DNA from: Nocardioides jiangsuensis
GTDB lineage: Bacteria; Actinomycetota; Actinomycetes; Propionibacteriales; Nocardioidaceae
Length of the DNA: 64,000 nt
NCBI RefSeq assembly: GCF_019679455.1
Contig: NZ_JAIEZQ010000003.1
Coordinates: 434,001-498,000 of the forward strand
Direction: 5' to 3'
The position numbers and the translations under genes were made by a program. The first letter of the stretch is position 1. Each line of letters begins with the position of its first letter. Under the pieces are notes generated by a model. It was not told where the DNA came from. It did not search any database and saw nothing but the letters and a program-made list of their open reading frames with translations. Below are positions 48,097-57,129 of this stretch, in pieces.

Positions 48097-49295
48097 TGAA
48101 CGACACTGTGAGCCAGGACCTCTACGAGACCCTTGGCGTCCCGCGTGACGCCGACGCCGACGCGATCAAGAAGGCCTACCGGCGCCTCGCCCGTCAGCTG
48201 CACCCGGACGTCAACCCCGACCCGGAGACGCAGGAGAAGTTCAAGGAGGTCTCCCACGCCTACGAGGTGCTCTCGGACCCCGAGAAGCGGCGGATGTACG
48301 ACCTCGGCGGCGACCCGTTCGGCGGTGGCGCTGGGGCAGGCGGCTTCGGCCAGGGGGCCGGCTTCTCGTTCACCGACATCATGGACGCCTTCTTCGGCGG
48401 CCAGGGCGGGGGAGCGGCCGGCGGCGGCCGGGGCCCGCGTCCGCGGGTGCGCCGCGGCCAGGACGCGCTGATCCGCCTGGAGGTCGACCTCGCCGAGGCC
48501 GCCTTCGGCACCACCCGCGAGCTCAAGGTCGACACCGCCGTGCTCTGCACCGTCTGTCACGGCGACGGCGCCGCGCCCGGCTCCACCCCGGTCACCTGCG
48601 AGACCTGCGGCGGACGCGGCGAGGTGCACCAGGTGCAGCGCTCGTTCCTCGGCGAGATCCGCACGCTCCGCCCCTGCGCGGCCTGCCGCGGCTACGGCTC
48701 GATCATCCCCGAGCCCTGCCGCGAGTGCTCCGGCGACGGCCGGGTGCGGTCCCGCCGCTCCCTGACCGTGAAGATCCCCGCGGGCGTCGACACCGGCACC
48801 CGGGTGCAGCTCTCCGAGCAGGGCGAGGTCGGCCCGGGTGGCGGCCCCGCCGGCGACCTGTACGTCGAGATCCACGTCGCCGAGCACCAGATGTTCACCC
48901 GGCACGGCAACGACCTGGTCTGCAGCGTCACGGTCCCGATGACCGCCGCGGCGCTGGGCACGTCGATCGACCTGCCCACGCTCGAGGCCGACCTGGTCGA
49001 GCACGGCGCGGAGACCGACGTGGAGACCACCGTCGAGCTCGACATCCGCGCCGGCACGCAGTCGGGCACCGAGGTGGTGCTCAACGGTCGCGGGGTGCCG
49101 CGGCTGCGCGGCGCCGGCCGCGGCGACCTGGTGGTGCGGATCGTGGTTGAGACCCCGACCCGGCTCGACGAGCGCCAGGAGGAGCTGCTCCGCGAGCTCG
49201 CCGCGCTGCGGGACGAGGAGTCCCCCGACGGGCACGTGCAGGCCGCCCACAAGTCGGTCTTCGGCCGGCTCCGCGACGCGTTCAACCCGCGATGA
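48096..49295 (+). CDS. dnaJ: Molecular chaperone DnaJ
   Basis: Hsp40 co-chaperone of DnaK, 399 aa. The J domain has the HPD motif ([20 protein letters not shown]). A Gly/Phe-rich linker follows, then four zinc repeats [24 protein letters not shown] and CRECSGDG, then the C-terminal substrate domains. The ATG at 48096 overlaps the hrcA TGA by one base, so the pair is coupled. This is the hrcA-linked dnaJ2-type copy; another dnaJ beside dnaK is likely elsewhere. Confidence 0.96.
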   Translation: MNDTVSQDLYETLGVPRDADADAIKKAYRRLARQLHPDVNPDPETQEKFKEVSHAYEVLSDPEKRRMYDLGGDPFGGGAGAGGFGQGAGFSFTDIMDAFFGGQGGGAAGGGRGPRPRVRRGQDALIRLEVDLAEAAFGTTRELKVDTAVLCTVCHGDGAAPGSTPVTCETCGGRGEVHQVQRSFLGEIRTLRPCAACRGYGSIIPEPCRECSGDGRVRSRRSLTVKIPAGVDTGTRVQLSEQGEVGPGGGPAGDLYVEIHVAEHQMFTRHGNDLVCSVTVPMTAAALGTSIDLPTLEADLVEHGAETDVETTVELDIRAGTQSGTEVVLNGRGVPRLRGAGRGDLVVRIVVETPTRLDERQEELLRELAALRDEESPDGHVQAAHKSVFGRLRDAFNPR

Positions 49296-50032
49296 GCCTC
49301 CCGGTCTTCCACGTCCCCTCCCTCGCAGGCGTCGGGGTCGGCGGGTCGGTCGAGGTGACCGGCGACGAGGCGCACCACGCGGTCGTCGTCCGCCGGATCC
49401 GGGTGGGGGAGCAGGTCGCGCTCACCGACGGCGTGGGTACGACGGCCGTCTGCACGGTGCGCGAGACCGACAAGCGGACCCTCACCGCGCAGGTCGACGA
49501 GGTCGCCACCAGCGAGGCCGGGGTGCCCCGGGTGACCGTCGTGCAGGCGATCCCCAAGGGCGACCGCGCGGAGCTCGCCGTGGAGATGCTGACCGAGGTC
49601 GGCGTCGACGTGATCGTGCCCTGGGCAGCGGGCCGCAGCGTCGCGGTGTGGCGCGGTGACCGCGCGGAGAAGTCGCTGGCCAAGTGGCGCAGCACCGCGC
49701 GGGAGGCCGCGAAGCAGGCCCGCCGCTCCTGGTTCCCCGAGGTCACCGAGATGGCCACCACCGACGACGTGGTGACGCTGCTGGAGAAGGCCTCGCTGCC
49801 GGTCGTGCTGCACGAGGCCGCGTCCGGTCCGCTCGCCGACCTGCCCGTGCTCGGCCGCGGTGACATCGTGATCGTGGTGGGCCCGGAGGGCGGCATCAGC
49901 GACGAGGAGCTCGCCCGGTTCGCGCACGTCGGCGCCGAGGCGGTCCGCCTCGGGTCGTCGGTGCTGCGGACCTCGACCGCCGGCGTGGCCGCGGCCGCGG
50001 CGCTGCTCAGCCGCACCCCGCGCTGGCGCTGA
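49292..50032 (+). CDS. rsmE: 16S rRNA (uracil(1498)-N3)-methyltransferase
   Basis: Methylates U1498 of 16S rRNA using S-adenosylmethionine, 246 aa. The N-terminal PUA-like part shows [18 protein letters not shown]. The SPOUT knot shows [16 protein letters not shown] and [20 protein letters not shown], both diagnostic. The ATG overlaps the dnaJ stop (ATGA), a conserved arrangement that places it under heat-shock control. Confidence 0.95.
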   Translation: MSLPVFHVPSLAGVGVGGSVEVTGDEAHHAVVVRRIRVGEQVALTDGVGTTAVCTVRETDKRTLTAQVDEVATSEAGVPRVTVVQAIPKGDRAELAVEMLTEVGVDVIVPWAAGRSVAVWRGDRAEKSLAKWRSTAREAAKQARRSWFPEVTEMATTDDVVTLLEKASLPVVLHEAASGPLADLPVLGRGDIVIVVGPEGGISDEELARFAHVGAEAVRLGSSVLRTSTAGVAAAAALLSRTPRWR

Positions 50033-50122
50033 CCGCACCCTGCCCTGGAGCCCGCGCGGGCGCTGAACCCGCGCGACGCTGACCCGCACGGGCCCGCGCG
50101 GGCGGCGCAGGCTCCCGGAGGC
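50033..50122. other. Convergent intergenic region with two copies of a 12-bp palindrome
   Basis: GCCCGCGCGGGC occurs at 50050-50061 and 50092-50103 and can pair with itself or with the other copy. It lies between the convergent rsmE and winged-helix genes and may act as a terminator for either. Confidence 0.5.
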
Positions 50123-51169
50123 TCAGCGGGCGAGGAAGGTCTCCAGCGCGGCGACCTCCGCGTCGAGCTGGGCACGTTCCGCGCGGGTGAGGTCCCGGAA
50201 CAGCTGGACCTCGATCCCGTCGCCGGTCCGTCGCCACAGCCCCTCGAGCATTCCGTCCACGAAGACGGTGGCCCCGACACCGCCGTTGCGACCCATCCAG
50301 CGCGCCCGCTTCTCCGGCTCGGCCACCCGGGTCCGGTCGGCGTGGGAGAGCCACAGGTTGTCGTACTGCCCGAGCAGCCGCACCGGGGCCGGAGTCCCGG
50401 GGTCGGCCAGCGGCAGGCCCGCCAGGTCGAACCAGGTGCGTCCGTCCTCGTCCCGATAGGTCACCAGCTCCTCGCCCAGCGCGTCGAGCACCGCCCTCGC
50501 CCCGGTCAGCCCGGACCAGGTGGTGAGGTCCGCGGGGGAGGCCGGCCCGTACGCGCGCAGGTAGCGCCGGGCCACGTCGGCCAGGTCCGGGTCGGGGTCG
50601 AGCGGGCCGCCGAGCCAGTCCTCCGCGGTCAGGTAGCGCGGCCCGCCGGACCGGCCCCACAGCCCCCGCGGCGGCAGCTGCACGAGCGGGAGCATCGTGC
50701 GGACGGCGGTGGCCAGGTGCCCCGGCTCGTGGTCGGGGAACCGTTCGGCGAGCGCGGCGCCGAGCGCCTTCGACGTGAGCGGTCCTCCCGCCAGGACGTC
50801 GCGTCCGGCAGCCACCAGGTCGTCGTACCGGAGGTCGGCGGTGTGCCGGGCGAACACCGTGCTGCGGTGGAGCCGGTCCAGCATCGGCTGCATCAGCGGG
50901 CGCAGGCGCCGGCAGTCCGCGGCCGTCACCAGGTGGATCGTGCCGCGCATCAGCACCAGGCGGACGGCCTCGCGCCGCTCGAGCGCCCCGGACAGCTCGG
51001 CGGGGTCGAAGCCGGCGACGCGGGACCACAGCGAGACGTACGGTGGCAGGACGTCCTGCGCCTGGAGCCCGAGCAGGTGCTCGGTCATCTCCAGGGCAGG
51101 GACGCCGGTGTGCTCGAGCAGGTGCTGGCGCTGCAGCAGCGTGCGGTTCAGGACGCGGCGGGTGAGCAC
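50123..51169 (-). CDS. Winged helix DNA-binding domain-containing protein
   Basis: A 348-aa member of the HTH_42/YcaQ-related family. Marks are LGLQAQDVLPPYVSLWSRVA, VRLVLMRGTIHLVTAADCRR, and VFVDGMLEGLWRR near the C-terminus. Family relatives include the AlkX/YcaQ DNA glycosylases; whether this one is enzymatic is unknown. The GTG at 51169 gives VLTRRVLNRTLLQRQHLLEH, and a TAGGGT box places the transcript start one nt upstream. Confidence 0.85.
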   Translation of the reverse strand: MLTRRVLNRTLLQRQHLLEHTGVPALEMTEHLLGLQAQDVLPPYVSLWSRVAGFDPAELSGALERREAVRLVLMRGTIHLVTAADCRRLRPLMQPMLDRLHRSTVFARHTADLRYDDLVAAGRDVLAGGPLTSKALGAALAERFPDHEPGHLATAVRTMLPLVQLPPRGLWGRSGGPRYLTAEDWLGGPLDPDPDLADVARRYLRAYGPASPADLTTWSGLTGARAVLDALGEELVTYRDEDGRTWFDLAGLPLADPGTPAPVRLLGQYDNLWLSHADRTRVAEPEKRARWMGRNGGVGATVFVDGMLEGLWRRTGDGIEVQLFRDLTRAERAQLDAEVAALETFLAR

Positions 51170-51176
51170 GCTCCCG

Positions 51177-51182
51177 ACCCTA
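51177..51182 (-). promoter_or_regulatory. -10 box TAGGGT of the winged-helix gene
   Basis: The predicted start is 51170, one nt before the GTG at 51169. Confidence 0.45.
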
Positions 51183-51201
51183 GGACCTCGCGGGGCCCCG
51201 G

Positions 51202-52356
51202 TCAGGGGAGCACGGTGACGCGCTTGGTGTCCTCCCACGGCGCGAAGCCCTCGCCGCCCGACGGGTCGGTGTCGTGCACGACCAGGGTGTACTCGCCCGG
51301 GGGCGCGGTGACCTTGAAGGAGTACGGCGCCATCGTGCAGCACTCCTCGGCGGTGGTGAACCCGTCCGCCACGACCTTGCCGCCTTGCTTCAGCTCCCAC
51401 TGCACCGTGGCCTCGAACGCCGCCGCGAGCCCGGAGACCTCGAACGCGGACCCGGGCTCCACCTCGGCGCCGTCGGCGGGCTCGACGATCCACACCTGGG
51501 CGAGCACGTCGGCGGCGTCGCCCTGGGCCAGCGGCTCGTCGATCGGCACCCCGAAGACCGTGTCGAGGGGGCCGCCGTCGAGGCCGTCATTGACCAGGAT
51601 CCGCACCGGGTCGCGCGACTGGAGGGCGCCCTGCACGGTGTAGAGCAGCTGCTCGACGGCCATCTCGGCCTCCTCCACGGTCATCCACTCGGGACGGTCG
51701 CGGATGATGTCCTCGGCGGCGATGTCGACGGTGATGGTGCCGTCGGAGTGGGTCACCTCGGTGGCGGTCGCCGATCCCCACCCGGCCCAGCCGGACCGGT
51801 AGTCGGGGTCGCGCGGCCGGGTCCCGATGGCGGCGTTGACCGCCTCGACCGCCGCGTCGCGGTCGGCGGGGACCCGGGTGAACTCGCGGTACAGGCGCGG
51901 CCCCCGGCTCGTGTCGCCGAGGAAGTACGCCGGGACCGTCTGGAGCTCGACCGGCCCGTCGGCGGGGGAGGCCGAGGGCTCGGCGGCCGGGGTGCTCGGC
52001 GCCGCGGTCGCGTCCTCACCGGGCTCCGTGCTGGGTTCCGCGCTCGCCTTGCCGGCCGGGGTGGGCGCCGCCGAGGAGGACTCGGTGGCCGGCCCGGCGA
52101 AGTCCGGGTCACCGGCGTCCGTCGTACCGGGACCGCCGCCCACGACCGCGACGGCGGCCACGGTGGCCGCAGTGGCCAGCGCGGCGGCTCCGGCGCCGAG
52201 CAGCCACGGCCGCTTGCGCTGGAACGGCGACCCCGACGTGCGGGCGTGGATCGAGTCGAGGGAGTCGCGCGGCTCCACGTCGGAGACCGCGTCGTCGAGC
52301 AGGTGGCGCATCTGCTCGTCGTCGTCGGGACCGGTCGGGCGGGGGAAGTCGTTCAC
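51202..52356 (-). CDS. Membrane protein with GerMN and Gmad2 domains
   Basis: A 384-aa protein. The cytoplasmic N-terminus (1-48) is acidic and could hold the sigma factor. A membrane segment lies at about 51-72, then a Ser/Thr/Pro/Ala linker to about 140. A GerMN-type domain is at about 145-265 (VPAYFLGDTSRGPRLYREF) and a Gmad2 immunoglobulin-like domain at the end (VWIVEPADGAEVEPGSAFEV). The GTG at 52356 overlaps the sigma gene stop (GTGA). Such pairs suggest a sensor or anti-sigma role, but no anti-sigma motif is visible. Confidence 0.85.
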   Translation of the reverse strand: MNDFPRPTGPDDDEQMRHLLDDAVSDVEPRDSLDSIHARTSGSPFQRKRPWLLGAGAAALATAATVAAVAVVGGGPGTTDAGDPDFAGPATESSSAAPTPAGKASAEPSTEPGEDATAAPSTPAAEPSASPADGPVELQTVPAYFLGDTSRGPRLYREFTRVPADRDAAVEAVNAAIGTRPRDPDYRSGWAGWGSATATEVTHSDGTITVDIAAEDIIRDRPEWMTVEEAEMAVEQLLYTVQGALQSRDPVRILVNDGLDGGPLDTVFGVPIDEPLAQGDAADVLAQVWIVEPADGAEVEPGSAFEVSGLAAAFEATVQWELKQGGKVVADGFTTAEECCTMAPYSFKVTAPPGEYTLVVHDTDPSGGEGFAPWEDTKRVTVLP

Positions 52357-52877
52357 GATGCGTCCTTCAGGAGGTGGCGGAGGGAGGCGACGCCGCGGGA
52401 GGCGTGGCTCTTGACGGCGCCGCGGCTGATCCCGAGCGTGTCGGCGATCTGGGCCTCGGAGAGGTCGAGGTAGTAGCGGAGCGCGATCACCTCGCGCTGG
52501 CGGTCGGGCAGGTCGCGCATCGCCGCGAGGACCTCGCGCCGGCGTTCCGCGACGAGGGTCTCCTCGTCTGCACCCGGGTGCGCGCCGACGACCGGCCGGT
52601 GCTCCAGGCCCGCCGCATGCCTCGAGCGGACGGTGCGGTGCCGCAGCACCGAGCGGGACCGGTTCACGACGGTCTGGCGCAGGTAGGCCAGGCCCTTCTC
52701 CGGGTCGTCGAGCCGTCGCCACCTGCCGTGCATCGCGACGAAGGAGTCCTGGACCACCTCCTCGGCGGTCTCGACGTCCCGGACCAGCAGGACGGCGAGG
52801 CGCACGAGCCGTCGGTAGTGCGCGGCGTACAGCTCGTCGACCGCGGTGTCGGCATCCCAGCGCGTCGAGGCGCTCAT
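52353..52877 (-). CDS. SigE family RNA polymerase sigma factor
   Basis: A 174-aa ECF sigma factor. Region 2 covers about 18-75 (AHYRRLVRLAVLLVRDVETA; EEVVQDSFVAMHGRWRRL) and region 4 about 120-170 (LPDRQREVIALRYYLDLSEA; QIADTLGISRGAVKSHASRG). The ATG at 52877 follows GGGAG; earlier in-frame codons look non-coding. It is co-translated with the GerMN/Gmad2 membrane gene, which may regulate it. The regulon cannot be inferred. Confidence 0.92.
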   Translation of the reverse strand: MSASTRWDADTAVDELYAAHYRRLVRLAVLLVRDVETAEEVVQDSFVAMHGRWRRLDDPEKGLAYLRQTVVNRSRSVLRHRTVRSRHAAGLEHRPVVGAHPGADEETLVAERRREVLAAMRDLPDRQREVIALRYYLDLSEAQIADTLGISRGAVKSHASRGVASLRHLLKDAS

Positions 52878-53049
52878 CGATCTCCCGTCGGAGCGGCGGA
52901 GGGTCGTCATCAGGCTGTTCACGCTAGTTCCACGCGCGAGGCAGTCGGTGGGTTTACACGCCGTGTCGGCGGATCGTCCGGATCGGGATGCGAAGGGTGG
53001 GTGGGTTTGCCCGGTCACGGAGCGGTGGGTCGGCCCGCCAGGGGCGTGC

Positions 53050-53055
53050 CATAGT
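53050..53055 (+). promoter_or_regulatory. -10 box CATAGT of the HIT gene
   Basis: The predicted start is 53062, one nt before the ATG at 53063. Confidence 0.4.
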
Positions 53056-53062
53056 GGCGGGC

Positions 53063-53419
53063 ATGACTGGCGAGAGAGACGCAGACTGCCTGTTCTGCAA
53101 GATCGCGACGGGGGAGATCCCCGGCGACGTGGTGCACGAGACCGAGTCGACGCTGGCCTTCCGCGACATCGAGCCGCAGGCGCCCACGCACATCCTGGTG
53201 ATCCCGCGCAGCCACCAGCCCAACGTGGCCACCCTCGCGGCCAAGGAGCCGGAGACCGCGCTCGCGCTGCTCGACGCGGTCGCCGCGGTCGCTGAGCAGG
53301 AGGGGCTCGAGGCCGGCTACCGGGTGGTGTTCAACACCGGCGCGCAGGCACACCAGTCCGTCTTCCACGTGCACGCCCACCTGCTCGGGGGACGCACGAT
53401 GGGCTGGCCGCCGGGCTGA
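53063..53419 (+). CDS. HIT family (HINT-type) protein
   Basis: A 118-aa histidine-triad hydrolase of the HINT type, which acts on AMP-lysine-like phosphoramidates. The triad HVHAHLLGG is at 102-110. The N-terminus DCLFCKIATGEIPGDVV carries the Cys pair common to the branch. The ATG at 53063 was chosen because the protein then begins at the conserved MTGERDADCLFCKI. It is a usual neighbour of phoH in actinobacteria. Confidence 0.94.
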   Translation: MTGERDADCLFCKIATGEIPGDVVHETESTLAFRDIEPQAPTHILVIPRSHQPNVATLAAKEPETALALLDAVAAVAEQEGLEAGYRVVFNTGAQAHQSVFHVHAHLLGGRTMGWPPG

Positions 53420-53448
53420 GCGCCGTGGCCGGGGGCGGCGGCCCCGGC

Positions 53449-53688
53449 TCAGAACAGCTGACGGGTGACGCCGAGCAGCAGCGGCAGCACGAACGCGAGC
53501 AGCAGCACCCAGGCCACGACCCGGTGCATCCGCCGCCGCGGGTCGAGCGACCCCGCCATCGCGATCATCGCGCCCTCCTCGGTGTTCCGGTCGAACCCGA
53601 GTCGGCGGGCGTCGGCGGGGATCCCGTTGTGGCCGAGGAACACCTCGGGGTGGATCTGCTCCTCGCGCGGCTCGTCGTACTCCCTCAT
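53449..53688 (-). CDS. Small single-pass membrane protein
   Basis: A 79-aa protein. A polar, acidic N-terminus (MREYDEPREEQIHPEVFLGH) is followed by one membrane segment near the C-terminus (VVAWVLLLAFVLPLLLGV). The ATG at 53688 coincides with the start predicted from a TACCCT box, a leaderless layout. No function recognised. Confidence 0.7.
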   Translation of the reverse strand: MREYDEPREEQIHPEVFLGHNGIPADARRLGFDRNTEEGAMIAMAGSLDPRRRMHRVVAWVLLLAFVLPLLLGVTRQLF

Positions 53689-53694
53689 CCCGCC

Positions 53695-53700
53695 AGGGTA
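53695..53700 (-). promoter_or_regulatory. -10 box TACCCT of the 53449-53688 gene
   Basis: The predicted start on the minus strand is 53688, the A of the ATG. Confidence 0.5.
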
Positions 53701-53758
53701 GACCCCGGCACGTGACGGGAATCGGAAAGTCAGGTGCGCGGTTCCCTGGGTGTACCCG

Positions 53759-53764
53759 TAGCAT
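53759..53764 (+). promoter_or_regulatory. -10 box TAGCAT of the phoH operon
   Basis: The predicted start is near 53771, giving a leader of about 52 nt. No clear -35 is visible. Confidence 0.45.
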
Positions 53765-53822
53765 GGGGAGCGTTCCAAACGTCCTGTTCACTCACTTGTG
53801 GAGGTCGGCCGCCAGGCCACCG

Positions 53823-54860
53823 ATGACAGATTCCGACACTCCTCGTCACACGATCGTGGTCCCGGCGAGCATCCCGATGGTGGCCCTCCTCGGCCCCGGG
53901 GACGAGCACCTGACCCTGATCGAAAAGGCATTCAAGGCCGACGTGCACGTGCGCGGCAACGAGATCACCCTGCAGGGTGAGTCCGCCGAGGTCGCCCTCG
54001 CCGAACGGCTGATGGACGAGCTGGTCACGATCATCCGCACGGGTCAGGGCATCACCACCGAGACCGTCGAGCGCGCGATCGCCATGCTCCGGACCGAGAC
54101 CAAGGAACGTCCCGCCGACGTCCTGTCGCTGAACATCCTCAGCAACCGCGGTCGCACGATCCGGCCCAAGACGCTGAACCAGAAGCGCTACGTCGAGTCG
54201 ATCGACAAGCACACGATCTCGTTCGGCATCGGCCCCGCCGGCACCGGCAAGACGTACCTGGCGATGGCCAAGGCCGTGCAGGCGCTGCAGTCGAAGAACG
54301 TGAACCGGATCATCCTCACGCGCCCCGCCGTGGAGGCGGGGGAGCGGCTCGGCTTCCTGCCCGGCACACTCAGCGAGAAGATCGACCCCTACCTGCGCCC
54401 GCTGTACGACGCCCTCCACGACATGCTCGACCCGGAGACCATCCCGAAGCTGCTCGCGGCCGGGACGATCGAGGTCGCTCCGCTGGCGTACATGCGTGGC
54501 CGCACCCTGAACGACGCCTTCATCATCCTCGACGAGGCGCAGAACACCTCGCCCGAGCAGATGAAGATGTTCCTCACCCGCCTCGGCTTCGGGTCGAAGA
54601 TGGTCGTCACCGGTGACGTCACCCAGGTCGACCTGCCCGGCGGCATGAAGAGCGGCCTGCGCGTCGTCGAGGAGATCCTCACCGGCATCGAGGACGTCGG
54701 CTTCAACCGGCTCACCTCGCACGACGTGGTGCGGCACCGTCTCGTCGGCCATATCGTGGCGGCGTACGACGAGTTCGAGGCCCGGCGGGAGAACGGCACC
54801 GGGCCGCACAAGACCGACCCCTCCGGTGAGGGGCGCCGGCAGAGGAGCCACCGAGCATGA
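53823..54860 (+). CDS. phoH: PhoH family ATPase
   Basis: A 345-aa PhoH-like protein. An N-terminal KH-like region (1-110) precedes the ATPase core. Walker A is GPAGTGKT at 137-144 and Walker B FIILDEAQN at 233-241. VVTGDVTQVDLPGGMKSGL is the family mark after Walker B. It heads the phoH-ybeY-CNNM unit, in which YbeY matures ribosomal RNA, so an RNA-related role is likely. The ATG at 53823 gives a normal length; codons upstream read as non-coding. Confidence 0.95.
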   Translation: MTDSDTPRHTIVVPASIPMVALLGPGDEHLTLIEKAFKADVHVRGNEITLQGESAEVALAERLMDELVTIIRTGQGITTETVERAIAMLRTETKERPADVLSLNILSNRGRTIRPKTLNQKRYVESIDKHTISFGIGPAGTGKTYLAMAKAVQALQSKNVNRIILTRPAVEAGERLGFLPGTLSEKIDPYLRPLYDALHDMLDPETIPKLLAAGTIEVAPLAYMRGRTLNDAFIILDEAQNTSPEQMKMFLTRLGFGSKMVVTGDVTQVDLPGGMKSGLRVVEEILTGIEDVGFNRLTSHDVVRHRLVGHIVAAYDEFEARRENGTGPHKTDPSGEGRRQRSHRA

Positions 54861-54909
54861 CCCTCCCAGGGAGCCGTCCGTCCCGTCCGACCCTGCCCGG
54901 GGGCCACGC

Positions 54910-55422
54910 GTGAGCATCGAGGTCCTCAACGAGTCCGGTGACGAGGTCGACGTCCGGGACCTGTCCACGCTGTCGCGGTTCGTGATGGACCGGATGCGGG
55001 TCCACCCGCAGGCCGAGCTGTGCATCAAGCTCGTCGACGAGGACACCATCGCCACGCTCAACGAGCAGTGGATGGAGAAGACCGGCCCCACCGACGTGCT
55101 CGCCTTCCCGATGGACGAGCTGCGCCCCGGCCTGGTCAACGAGGAGCCCGAGGAGGGAGTCCTCGGCGACCTGGTGCTCTGCCCGGCGGTGGCCGCACGG
55201 CAGGCCGCCGAGGCCGGTCACGCCACCACCGACGAGGTGGACCTGCTCACCGTGCACGGCATCCTGCACCTCCTGGGCTACGACCACGCCGAGCCGGAGG
55301 AGCACCAGGAGATGTTCGGCCTCCAGGCCCGGCTGCTCACCGAGTGGCAGGGTGCCCGGGGCGGCGAGACACCCCCCGGCGACGTGACGCCCGCGGACTC
55401 CGACGGAGACCCGCAGAGATGA
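54910..55422 (+). CDS. ybeY: Endoribonuclease YbeY
   Basis: Single-strand RNase for 16S rRNA 3'-end maturation and quality control, 170 aa. The zinc motif HGILHLLGYDH lies near residues 116-126 and the mark DVLAFPMDE upstream. The GTG at 54910 starts the conserved SIEVLNESG. The C-terminal 20 residues are acidic and probably disordered. It is coupled to the next gene by an ATGA overlap. Confidence 0.95.
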   Translation: MSIEVLNESGDEVDVRDLSTLSRFVMDRMRVHPQAELCIKLVDEDTIATLNEQWMEKTGPTDVLAFPMDELRPGLVNEEPEEGVLGDLVLCPAVAARQAAEAGHATTDEVDLLTVHGILHLLGYDHAEPEEHQEMFGLQARLLTEWQGARGGETPPGDVTPADSDGDPQR

Positions 55423-56786
55423 GCGGGCAAGATATCTGGCTGCTGGTCACAGCAGCCGTACTCGTGTTCGTCGCCGGCCTGTTCAGCAGCGCCGAGGCGG
55501 CACTCTCCTCGTTCTCCAAGGCGCGCGCCGAGGAGATCTCCGCGGAGGGCAGGCCGGGCGCCGCGCGGCTCCTCACGATCGTCGAGGACCCGCCGCGCTA
55601 CCTGAACACCGCGCTGTTCCTGCGGATGGCGTGCGAGATCGCCGCGATCATCCTGGTCACCGTGGTGATGCTGGACCTGATCGAGGGCGCGCCCACCGTC
55701 CCCACCACCGAGGAGACGAGTGAGGCCGGCCGTTGGCTGGCGATCCTCGCCTCGCTCGGGCTGATGCTCGTGGTCTCGTTCGTGGTGATCGGGGTCGCCC
55801 CGCGCACCATCGGCCGGCAGCACTCCGAGCGGGTCGCGCTCGCGTCCGCCGGCGTCCTCCTCGGCTTCACCAAGGTGCTCGGCCCGCTGCCGCAGCTGCT
55901 GATCCTGATCGGCAACGCGATCACCCCGGGCCGTGGCTTCAGCGAGGGCCCGTTCGCCTCCGAGGCCGAGCTGCGTGAGCTCGTCGACCTCGCCGAGGCC
56001 AGCAGCGTGATCGAGTCCGGCGAGCGGGAGATGATCCACTCCGTCTTCGAGCTCGGGGACACCATCGTCCGCGAGGTGATGGTGCCCCGCACCGACGTGG
56101 TCTTCATAGAGCGCACCAAGACCCTGCGCCAGGCGATGTCGCTGGGCCTGCGCAGCGGCTACTCGCGGATCCCGGTCATCGGCGAGAACCTCGACGACAT
56201 CGTCGGGTTCGCCTACCTCAAGGACATCACCAAGCGCGTCTTCGACCGGCACGAGGCGGAGTCGACCGAACGGGTCGAGTCCGTGATGCGCCCGGTGCTC
56301 TACGTCCCCGACTCGAAGCCGGTCGACGAGCTGCTGCGGGAGATGCAGGCCAAGCGCAAGCACGTCGCGGTGGTCGTCGACGAGTACGGCGGCACCGCCG
56401 GCCTGGTCACCATCGAGGACGTGCTCGAGGAGATCGTCGGCGAGATCACCGACGAGTACGACGAGGCGCGAGTCGACGTCGAGGTGCTCTCCAACGGCAC
56501 CACCCGCGTCTCCTCGCGGTACCCGGTCGACGACCTCGAGGGGATCTGCGGCGTGCGGATCGACGACGACGACGTGGACACCGTCGGCGGGCTGATGGCC
56601 AAGCACCTCGGCCGGGTCCCGATCCCCGGGTCCGTCGTGGAGACCCACGGCCTCCGCTTCGAGGCCGAGGCCCCGACGGGCCGGCGGAACCGGATCGGAA
56701 CGGTGCTGATCGCCCGCACCGAGCCCGTCGACGAGCACCAGGACGCCGAGTCCTACCCTGACTCCCATGCCGATCGAGCTCACTGA
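55419..56786 (+). CDS. Hemolysin family protein (CNNM plus CBS domains)
   Basis: A 455-aa membrane protein related to CorC/MgtE-linked ion transporters, not a true hemolysin. A DUF21/CNNM domain with three or four helices covers residues 1-190 (FSSAEAALSSFSKARAEEIS). CBS domains are at about 215-335 (VMVPRTDVVFIERTKTLRQA; VDEYGGTAGLVTIEDVLEEI). A CorC-HlyC domain ends the protein. The position after ybeY is conserved. Its last 20 nt overlap the next gene. Confidence 0.93.
   Translation: MSGQDIWLLVTAAVLVFVAGLFSSAEAALSSFSKARAEEISAEGRPGAARLLTIVEDPPRYLNTALFLRMACEIAAIILVTVVMLDLIEGAPTVPTTEETSEAGRWLAILASLGLMLVVSFVVIGVAPRTIGRQHSERVALASAGVLLGFTKVLGPLPQLLILIGNAITPGRGFSEGPFASEAELRELVDLAEASSVIESGEREMIHSVFELGDTIVREVMVPRTDVVFIERTKTLRQAMSLGLRSGYSRIPVIGENLDDIVGFAYLKDITKRVFDRHEAESTERVESVMRPVLYVPDSKPVDELLREMQAKRKHVAVVVDEYGGTAGLVTIEDVLEEIVGEITDEYDEARVDVEVLSNGTTRVSSRYPVDDLEGICGVRIDDDDVDTVGGLMAKHLGRVPIPGSVVETHGLRFEAEAPTGRRNRIGTVLIARTEPVDEHQDAESYPDSHADRAH
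56754..56759 (+). promoter_or_regulatory. -10 box TACCCT of the cytidine-deaminase-like gene
   Basis: It lies inside the end of the CNNM gene. The predicted start is 56766, one nt before the ATG at 56767. Confidence 0.4.
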
Positions 56787-57114
56787 CCCCGAAGACACCA
56801 AGATCGTCACCCTCGCGCGTTCCACCCGGGCGCGCACCGGTGCGGCCGAGGGCGCCTGCGTGCGCGACACCGACGGCCGCACCTACGCCGCGGCCACGGT
56901 CGACCTTGCGTCGCTGAAGCTCTCCGCGGTCCAGGTGGCGGTGGCGACGGCCGTCTCCAGCGCGGCGCGCGGGCTCGAGGCGGTGGCGGTGCTCGGTGAG
57001 GCGACCGGCGTGGACGACGCCGACCTGGCCGCCGTACGCGACTTCGCGGGGGAGGGCGTCACCGTCTACGTCGCGGCGCCCGACGGCTCCGTCGTCGCCT
57101 CGCTGACCAGCTAG
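56767..57114 (+). CDS. Cytidine-deaminase-like protein lacking catalytic motifs
   Basis: A 115-aa protein with the shape of a small cytidine deaminase (ARTGAAEGACVRDTDGRTYA; LSAVQVAVATAVSSAARGLE) in the place such a gene has in actinobacteria. However, the C/H-A-E and P-C-x2-C zinc motifs are absent: the first site reads SAV and there is no later CxxC. It is therefore probably not a deaminase, but a fold relative with another role. era normally follows and is not here. Confidence 0.75.
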   Translation: MPIELTDPEDTKIVTLARSTRARTGAAEGACVRDTDGRTYAAATVDLASLKLSAVQVAVATAVSSAARGLEAVAVLGEATGVDDADLAAVRDFAGEGVTVYVAAPDGSVVASLTS

Positions 57115-57129
57115 CTACTGAGTCCGCGG

